From positions 1 to 41,243 of the forward strand of contig NZ_BBOX01000011.1 in assembly GCF_001553455.1 (NCBI RefSeq): DNA of 41,243 bases, written 5' to 3'. The stretch is from Streptomyces hygroscopicus subsp. hygroscopicus. GTDB taxonomy: Bacteria > Actinomycetota > Actinomycetes > Streptomycetales > Streptomycetaceae. The notes under the pieces were generated by a model. It was not told the DNA's origin and did not search any database. It saw nothing but the letters and a program-made list of their open reading frames with translations. Position 1 is the first letter of the stretch; every line of letters starts with the position of its first letter. Made by a program: the position numbers and the translations under genes. Below, piece after piece: positions 33,802 through 41,243 of this stretch.

Positions 33802-34980
33802 TCAAGCTCCCTTCGCGGCCTTGAACAGCTCCGCCCGCGGGTCCTCTCCCGCGGTCGCCTCGCGATATGACTCCAGCGCGTCCCGCGCCTTGTCGTTCAG
33901 GTCTCTCGGCACCGTGACCTCGACGGTGACCAGCAGGTCCCCGCGGGTGCCGTCCTTGCGCACCGCGCCCTTGCCCCGGGCACGCATGGTCCGCCCGTTG
34001 GGTGTGCCGGGCGGCAGCTTCAAGGTGACCGGCGGGCCGCCCAGGGTCGGGACCTTGACCTCGCCGCCGAGCGCCGCCTCCGGAAGGGTGACGGGCACGG
34101 TGACGGTCAGGTTGTCGCCCTTGCGGCCGAAGACCGGATGCGCGTCCACGTGCACGATCACGTACAGATCACCGGCCGGGCCGCCGGTCTCGCCCGGGGC
34201 GCCCTTGCCGCGCAGCCGGATCCGCTGCCCGTCGCTGACCCCCGCGGGGATCCGGACCTGCATGGTGCGGGCGGAACGGGCCCGTCCGCTGCCCTTGCAG
34301 GTCTCGCACGGGTTCTGCGCGATCAGCCCGCGGCCCCGGCACTCCACGCACGGGTCGGTGAGCGAGAAGCCGCCCCCGCCGCCCCGGGTGACCTGGCCGG
34401 TGCCGACACAGGTCGGGCAGACCCGCGGGGTGCCGTTCTGGTCGCCGGTGCCCGAGCACGCCTTGCACGGGGCCTGGCTGGACATCCGCAGCGGGACCGT
34501 GGCCCCCTCGACGGCCTCGGTGAAGCTGAGCGTCACCTCGGACTCGATGTCCTGGCCCCGGCGCGGCTGGGCGCGGGTGGCGCCGCCGCGGCCGAACAGC
34601 CCGCCGAAGACGTCCCCGAGCCCGCCGCCGAAGCCGCCGGCGCCACCGCCACCGCCCTGGCCACCGCCGAAGAGGTCGCCCAGGTCGAAGTTGAAGCTGC
34701 CGGTGGAGCCCGCTCCGCCCGGCCCGGGGCGGAATCCCCCGTTGCCGAAGAGGGTGCGGGCCTCGTCGTACTCCTTGCGCCGCTTGGGGTCCCCGAGGAT
34801 GTCATTGGCCTCGGAGATCTCCTTGAACCGCTCCTCCGCCTTGGCGTCGCCCTTGTTGGCGTCCGGGTGGTACTCGCGAGCGAGCTTCCGGTACGCCTTC
34901 TTGATCTCCGCCTCGGTGGCGTCCTTGGGGACGCCGAGGACTTTGTAGTAGTCCTTCTCCACGAAGTCCTTGGTGCTCAT
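33802..34980 (-). CDS. dnaJ: Co-chaperone DnaJ
   Basis: A 392-residue type I DnaJ. The J domain (about 8-75) has HPD in AREYHPDANKGD. The Gly/Phe region (about 85-150) is unusually glycine-rich. The zinc-binding domain has all four CxxCxGxG repeats: CKACSGTG, CPTCVGTG, CVECRGRG and CETCKGSG. The C-terminal substrate-binding domain follows. It stimulates DnaK ATPase and delivers substrates. ATG 34980 has GGAGGG upstream. It lies 45 bp after grpE in the operon. Confidence 0.97.
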   Translation of the reverse strand: MSTKDFVEKDYYKVLGVPKDATEAEIKKAYRKLAREYHPDANKGDAKAEERFKEISEANDILGDPKRRKEYDEARTLFGNGGFRPGPGGAGSTGSFNFDLGDLFGGGQGGGGGAGGFGGGLGDVFGGLFGRGGATRAQPRRGQDIESEVTLSFTEAVEGATVPLRMSSQAPCKACSGTGDQNGTPRVCPTCVGTGQVTRGGGGGFSLTDPCVECRGRGLIAQNPCETCKGSGRARSARTMQVRIPAGVSDGQRIRLRGKGAPGETGGPAGDLYVIVHVDAHPVFGRKGDNLTVTVPVTLPEAALGGEVKVPTLGGPPVTLKLPPGTPNGRTMRARGKGAVRKDGTRGDLLVTVEVTVPRDLNDKARDALESYREATAGEDPRAELFKAAKGA

Positions 34981-35025
34981 CCCCGACGTCCCTCCTTTCC
35001 TGCTGTTCCCGCGGTCGCCGTCACG

Positions 35026-37565
<2,540 letters not shown>

Positions 37566-37572
37566 CTACAGC

Positions 37573-37593
37573 ATTGAGTGGAACAGACTCAAG
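37573..37593. promoter_or_regulatory. HAIR operator 1 of dnaK
   Basis: ATTGAGT-N7-ACTCAAG at 37573-37593 matches the HspR consensus at 13 of 14 positions. It is 22 bp upstream of the dnaK ATG. It overlaps the promoter's downstream part: TTGACA on the minus strand (37620-37615) is the likely -35. Confidence 0.93.
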
Positions 37594-37614
37594 CGTGCCT
37601 GAACCGCTTGCCGC

Positions 37615-37645
37615 TGTCAACAGACCTGAGTCGAGAGGGCTCAAC
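37615..37645 (-). promoter_or_regulatory. dnaK promoter -35 and second, weaker HAIR site
   Basis: On the minus strand TTGACA (37620-37615) is a perfect -35 hexamer for dnaK. A degenerate HAIR, CCTGAGT-N7-GCTCAAC, lies at 37625-37645. Multiple HAIR sites in the dnaK promoter are known in S. coelicolor. Confidence 0.75.
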
Positions 37646-37674
37646 TTTTATATGAGCCTTACAGCCAAGGGATG

Positions 37675-37755
37675 ATGGAGGAGGTGGAGGTGGGCCAGGT
37701 GAGCGACACAGATCACCGGCTCGTCGTCTACATGGGCCCCCGTCCGGGCGGGTAA
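37675..37755 (+). CDS. Possible small ORF between dnaK and the Fe-S oxidoreductase
   Basis: A 26-codon frame (MEEVEVGQVSDTDHRLVVYM..., stop TAA 37753-37755). An internal GTG at 37699 with GGAGG 8 nt upstream would give an 18-residue peptide starting VSDTDHRLVVYM. It precedes the Fe-S oxidoreductase by 65 bp. It may be a leader peptide, a decayed gene end or chance; I recognise no family. Confidence 0.25.
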   Translation: MEEVEVGQVSDTDHRLVVYMGPRPGG

Positions 37756-37776
37756 TCTCGGTCAAGCCACATTAAG

Positions 37777-37790
37777 TTACTGCTTAGTAA
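37777..37790. promoter_or_regulatory. Palindromic operator candidate of the Fe-S oxidoreductase gene
   Basis: TTACTGCTTAGTAA is a symmetric TTACT-N4-AGTAA element in an AT-rich patch 30 bp before the ATG, overlapping the likely -10 (TAGTAAT). TTACT-N4-AGTAA sites resemble those of TetR-type regulators of fatty-acid degradation; that match is from memory and unverified. Confidence 0.5.
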
Positions 37791-37820
37791 TCCAGCTCTC
37801 GCAGGTTCGAGGAGCCCCAT

Positions 37821-40085
37821 ATGCAACTCGCCGCGATCATCGTGTCGCTGGTCCTCACCGCGGTCGGCGTTGCCCTGCTCGGCCGGGCCGTCGCGCAGTT
37901 CGTGCGCTTCTTCAAGCTCGGCGCGCCGGTCCCGGCGGGGGCCAGGACCGACAACCCATGGCAGCGCAGCGTGACCCTGGTCCGGGAGTTCCTCGCGCAC
38001 ACCCGTATGAACAAGTGGGGTGTCATCGGCGTCGCCCACTGGTTCGTGGCGATCGGCTTCCTGACCCTGCCGCCGACCATCATCAACGCCTACGGCCAGC
38101 TCTTCCAGGCGGACTGGACGCTGCCGGTCCTCGGCGGCTTCCTCCCCTACGAGCTGTACATCGAGTTCATCGGCACGATGACCACGCTGGGCATCCTGAC
38201 GCTGATGGTGATCCGGCTGCTGAACCTGCCCCGCCGGGCCGGCCGCAAGTCCCGGTTCGCGGGCTCCACCGCGTGGCAGGCGTACTTCGTCGAGTACGTC
38301 ATCCTCATCATCGGCGTCGCGATCATGGCGCTGCGCGGCACGGAGGGCGCGCTGCACCACGTCGACTCCTACGAGCCCGCGTACTTCGCCTCGTATCCGC
38401 TGGTCCAGCTCTTCAACGGGCTCAGCGTCGACACGGTGCAGAACCTGACCTACCTGTTCGCGATGGTCAAGCTCGGCACGACCATGATCTGGATGATCAC
38501 GGTCAGCACCAACCTCGACATGAGCATCGCCTGGCACCGCTTCCTCGCCTTCCCCAACATCTGGTTCAAGCGCAACGCGGACGGCGACGTGGCGCTCGGC
38601 GCGCTGCAGCCGATGGTGAGCGAGGGCAAGCCGATCGACTTCGAGGACCCGGGCGAGGACGACCAGTTCGGCGTCTCGCAGATCGAGCACTTCTCCTGGA
38701 AGGGCATCCTCGACTTCTCCACCTGCACCGAATGCGGCCGCTGCCAGTCGCAGTGCCCCGCCTGGAACACCGGCAAGCCGCTCTCGCCCAAGCTGCTGAT
38801 CATGGCGCTGCGCGACCACAGCCACGCCAAGGCCCCCTACCTGCTCGCCGGTGGCGGCAAGACCGCGGAGGGTGCGGAGAAGGCGAGCCAGGAGCAGCTC
38901 GAGGACGTCCCCGCGGCGGCCCTGGCGGAGGCCGAGCGCCCGCTGATCGGCACGCTCGAGGAGAACGGCGTCATCGACCCGGACGTGCTGTGGTCCTGCA
39001 CCACCTGCGGTGCGTGCGTCGAGCAGTGCCCGGTGGACATCGAGCACGTCGACCACATCGTGGACATGCGCCGCTACCAGGTGATGATCGAGTCCAGCTT
39101 CCCCAGCGAGGCGGGCACGATGCTCAAGAACCTGGAGAAGAAGGGCAACCCCTGGGGGCTGGCCAAGAAGCAGCGGCTCGCGTGGACCAAGGAAGTCGAC
39201 TTCGAGGTGCCGGTCGTCGGCAAGGACATCGAGGACCTCACCGAGGTCGACTACCTGTACTGGGTCGGCTGCGCGGGCGCCCTGGAGGACCGTGCCAAGA
39301 AGACCACCAAGGCATTCGCCGAACTGCTGCACATCGCGGGCGTCAAGTTCGCGATCATGGGCGGCGACGAGGCGTGCACCGGCGACTCCGCCCGCCGCCT
39401 GGGCAACGAGTTCCTCTTCCAGCAGCTGGGCCAGCAGAACGTCGAGATGCTGAACATGGCCTTCGGCGAGGACGCCGACGAAGGCGTGGTGGTGGAGAAG
39501 GCCAAGAAGAAGATCGTCGCGACCTGCCCGCACTGCTTCAACACCATCGCGAACGAATACCCCCAGCTCGGCGGCGAGTACGAGGTCATCCACCACACCC
39601 AGCTGCTCCAGCACCTCATCGACGAGGGCAAGCTGGTCCCGGTCACCCCGGTCGAGGGGCTGATCACCTACCACGACCCCTGCTACCTGGGCCGCCACAA
39701 CAAGGTCTACACCCCGCCGCGCGAGATCATCGCGAAGGTGCCGGGGCTGCGGAACGAGGAGATGCACCGCCACAAGGAGCGCGGCTTCTGCTGTGGCGCG
39801 GGTGGCGCCCGGATGTGGATGGAGGAACGGATCGGCAAGCGCATCAACAACGAGCGCGTGGACGAGGCCCTGTCCCTCAACCCGGACATCGTCTCCACCG
39901 CCTGCCCGTTCTGCCTCGTGATGCTCACCGACTCCGTCAACGGCAAGAAGAACGACGGATCGGCGAAGGAGGACCTCCAGGTCGTGGACGTCGCCCAGCT
40001 GCTCCTCGACTCGGTGAAGACCCCGGCCGAGCCGGAGGACGGCGGCAGGACCACCGAGGAGCCGGCGCCGGCCCCGGTCAAGTAA
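37821..40085 (+). CDS. Membrane Fe-S oxidoreductase, EtfD/HdrD-like (electron transfer from ETF)
   Basis: A 754-residue protein. About five transmembrane helices (first 260 residues; includes a NarI/cytochrome-b-like segment) precede a ferredoxin domain with two [4Fe-4S] motifs, CTECGRCQSQCP and CTTCGACVEQCP. Two CCG (heterodisulfide-reductase D) domains follow: VGCAGALEDRAKK...CTGD; then ATCPHCFNTIANEY, YHDPCYLGRHNKVY, ERGFCCGAGGARMW and TACPFCL. This is the architecture of mycobacterial Rv0338c (EtfD), which accepts electrons from electron-transfer flavoprotein during beta-oxidation and passes them to quinone. ATG 37821 has GAGGAG upstream. The Pro/Glu-rich C-terminus ends at the stop, where a repeat array begins. 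Confidence 0.9.
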   Translation: MQLAAIIVSLVLTAVGVALLGRAVAQFVRFFKLGAPVPAGARTDNPWQRSVTLVREFLAHTRMNKWGVIGVAHWFVAIGFLTLPPTIINAYGQLFQADWTLPVLGGFLPYELYIEFIGTMTTLGILTLMVIRLLNLPRRAGRKSRFAGSTAWQAYFVEYVILIIGVAIMALRGTEGALHHVDSYEPAYFASYPLVQLFNGLSVDTVQNLTYLFAMVKLGTTMIWMITVSTNLDMSIAWHRFLAFPNIWFKRNADGDVALGALQPMVSEGKPIDFEDPGEDDQFGVSQIEHFSWKGILDFSTCTECGRCQSQCPAWNTGKPLSPKLLIMALRDHSHAKAPYLLAGGGKTAEGAEKASQEQLEDVPAAALAEAERPLIGTLEENGVIDPDVLWSCTTCGACVEQCPVDIEHVDHIVDMRRYQVMIESSFPSEAGTMLKNLEKKGNPWGLAKKQRLAWTKEVDFEVPVVGKDIEDLTEVDYLYWVGCAGALEDRAKKTTKAFAELLHIAGVKFAIMGGDEACTGDSARRLGNEFLFQQLGQQNVEMLNMAFGEDADEGVVVEKAKKKIVATCPHCFNTIANEYPQLGGEYEVIHHTQLLQHLIDEGKLVPVTPVEGLITYHDPCYLGRHNKVYTPPREIIAKVPGLRNEEMHRHKERGFCCGAGGARMWMEERIGKRINNERVDEALSLNPDIVSTACPFCLVMLTDSVNGKKNDGSAKEDLQVVDVAQLLLDSVKTPAEPEDGGRTTEEPAPAPVK

Positions 40086-40086
40086 C

Positions 40087-40260
40087 CCACAGCCGGGCCG
40101 GTGAGGTGACCGGTCCAGCTGCGGTCGGGTCACCGGCCCGGCTTCGGTCGGATGACCGGTGCAGCTGCGGTGAGGTAACCGGCCCGGCTGCGGTCAGATG
40201 ACCGGCCCGGCTGCGGTCGGGTAACCGGTCCAGCCGCAGTCGGGTCACCGGCCCGGCCGC
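40087..40260. repeat. 23-bp tandem repeat, seven to eight units, starting at the oxidoreductase stop
   Basis: Units with consensus ACCGGCCCGGCTGCGGTCGG plus GTR begin at 40110, 40133, 40156, 40179, 40202, 40225 and 40248, each exactly 23 bp. A diverged unit at 40087-40109 directly follows the TAA. Each junction forms a GGTNACC-like palindrome. No coding function is likely, because 23 is not a multiple of three and the frames differ between units. Confidence 0.95.
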
Positions 40261-40287
40261 GGAGCGACGCGGCGGCCCGCGCACGGA

Positions 40288-40322
40288 GAAGCCCGCCCAC
40301 GGAGTGCCCGTGGGCGGGCTTC
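40288..40322. terminator. Perfect 15-bp bidirectional terminator
   Basis: Positions 40288-40302 and 40308-40322 are exact reverse complements around the loop AGTGC. It lies between the convergent Fe-S oxidoreductase and SpoIIE-type genes. Confidence 0.85.
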
Positions 40323-40334
40323 CCGCTTGCCGAC

Positions 40335-40570
40335 GGCCTTACGGCGTCGTTGGCGTCGCCCGTACGGCGTACGCGTTGCCCTTACGGCGTGCATGTCGCC
40401 GTTACGGCGCATCCGTTGCCCTCACCAGGCACCTCTTGCTCCTACGGCATACGGGGTGCGGCGTGCGGCATGCGGGGTGCGGCGTGCGCCGGGCGGCGTA
40501 CCTGTGCGCCCTACGGCGCACCTGCTCGCCCGTGGCCGACCGAACCGTCAGCGACCGGCCGGCCGTAAGG
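40335..40570. repeat. 20-bp tandem array (at least five units) plus shorter repeats
   Basis: Units of exactly 20 bp begin at 40355, 40375, 40395, 40415 and 40435, with consensus GTTGCCCTTACGGCGTACGC. They are followed by GGGTGCGGCGTGCGGCATGC-like repeats to about 40500. With the 23-bp array and the terminator, this fills the 520-bp gap 40086-40605, in which I see no gene. Confidence 0.85.
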
Positions 40571-40605
40571 GCAACAAGTGAGCCGTTGGGGTGACCGTCT
40601 GGATC

Positions 40606-41243
40606 TCACGCCCGGGGCTTGCCGTGCTTCGACGGCGGCAGCGCCTGCTCGGTCCAGATCACCTTGCCGTCCGCGGTGTAGCGGGTGCCCCATCGCTCGG
40701 CGAACTGCGAGACCAGGAAGAGTCCCCGGCCGCCCTCGTCCGTCGTTCCCGCGTACCGCAGATGCGGGGAGGTGCTGCTGGTGTCGGAGACCTCGCAGAT
40801 CAGGGCGCGGTCGCGGAGCAGCCGCACCCGGATCGGGCCGGTGGCGTAGCGGATCGCGTTGGTGATCAGCTCGCTGAGGATGAGTTCGGTGGTGAACGCG
40901 ACATCGCCCAGATCCCACTCCGCCAGCTTCCGGGCCACCGCGGCACGCACCTCGGCGACCTGCTTGGGATCGGACGGCACCTCCCAGTCGGCGGTCAGGC
41001 CGGGTTCCAGCGCCCTCGTACGGGCCACGATCAGCGCGATGTCATCGCTCGGGCGGTCGGGCAGCAGCGCGTCCAGCACCGCCGTACAGGCGTCCTCGGG
41101 CGTCCGGCCGGGGTGGGCGAGCGCGTCACGCAGCATCTCCAGCCCCGTGTCGATGTCCCGGTCACGCTTCTCGATCAGCCCGTCGGTGTAGAGCACCAGC
41201 TGGCTGCCCTCGGGCAGCTCCACCTCGGCGGTCTCGAACGGGA
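40606..41243 (-). CDS. SpoIIE-family phosphatase fused to a HATPase domain (5' end outside window)
   Basis: The C-terminal part of a larger protein; the frame runs off the window at 41243. The first visible portion is the end of a PP2C/SpoIIE phosphatase: LVLYTDGLIEKRDRDIDTGLEML, then PSDDIALIVART. A HATPase_c_2 (anti-sigma-type) domain follows, with the N-box TELILSELITNAIRYA and G-box GGRGLFLVSQFAERWG. This domain order is common in Streptomyces regulators that act on anti-sigma/anti-anti-sigma switches. N-terminal PAS/GAF sensor domains are likely but unseen. The protein ends with a basic KHGKPRA. Confidence 0.9.
   Translation of the reverse strand, partial: PFETAEVELPEGSQLVLYTDGLIEKRDRDIDTGLEMLRDALAHPGRTPEDACTAVLDALLPDRPSDDIALIVARTRALEPGLTADWEVPSDPKQVAEVRAAVARKLAEWDLGDVAFTTELILSELITNAIRYATGPIRVRLLRDRALICEVSDTSSTSPHLRYAGTTDEGGRGLFLVSQFAERWGTRYTADGKVIWTEQALPPSKHGKPRA

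Noticed and set aside
40087..40454. CRISPR array
   Set aside because: The units are contiguous, with no unique spacers, and no cas genes are present.

Overview
The window is a GC-rich (roughly 70-75 %) actinobacterial chromosome segment, almost certainly Streptomyces. The indicators are heavy G/C third positions, frequent GTG starts, GGAGG-type ribosome binding sites, a dnaK-grpE-dnaJ-hspR operon with HspR (HAIR) operators, a perfect parS palindrome and Streptomyces-type DnaA boxes. From memory, the gene order from the kynurenine genes through fba, pyrE and clpB to dnaK resembles the SCO364x-367x region of S. coelicolor, on the oriC-proximal core of the chromosome. No rRNA, tRNA, CRISPR array, insertion sequence or prophage was seen.

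Layout. 1-3254: a GbsR/MarR-type regulator divergent from a two-gene ABC exporter of the tetronasin/polyketide-export type, with a palindromic operator candidate between them. 3282-3324: a perfect 20-bp hairpin formed around two head-to-head DnaA boxes. 3336-6831: a cytochrome P450 and a NarL-type two-component pair. 7080-10994: a tryptophan-to-anthranilate operon (tryptophan 2,3-dioxygenase, kynureninase, HGGxW-type formamidase). 11262-13566: a DUF3151 protein and a DHA2 drug exporter. 13830-20280: fba, a parS site, pyrE, an aldose 1-epimerase-like protein, a CoxG-like membrane-anchored SRPBCC protein, a membrane spermidine-synthase-like protein and a DUF2617 protein. 20666-26092: a small Gly/Cys/His-tailed membrane protein, a VOC protein, DUF5996, a class I aminotransferase, a PIG-V-like mannosyltransferase and a YbjN protein. 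26200-37550: the HspR regulon (clpB, hspR-dnaJ-grpE-dnaK) with unrelated small genes between, including one frameshifted ATPase gene. 37821-40085: a membrane Fe-S oxidoreductase of the EtfD/HdrD type. 40606-end: the C-terminal part of a SpoIIE phosphatase/ATPase protein.

How the genes work together. HspR should repress its own operon and clpB through the HAIR sites at 28849, 37573 and 37625. DnaK/DnaJ/GrpE and ClpB then form the disaggregation machinery. The kynurenine genes overlap or abut and should convert tryptophan to anthranilate plus alanine; no kynurenine 3-monooxygenase is present. The EtfD-like protein probably passes electrons from beta-oxidation flavoproteins to the membrane, and it has its own palindromic operator candidate.

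The most unusual property is not a gene. Short-period tandem repeats are present in a large share of intergenic gaps and in the ends of many proteins. Several arrays begin at, or copy, the stop-codon end of a gene (formamidase, fba, the flavin-type oxidase, aminotransferase, aldose epimerase, EtfD). Arrays inside genes have periods of 15 or 18 bp, which keep the frame. Intergenic ones have periods such as 17, 20, 23 and 26 bp. All three kynurenine enzymes carry repeat-coded disordered insertions. This looks like an active repeat-generating process filtered by selection on reading frame.
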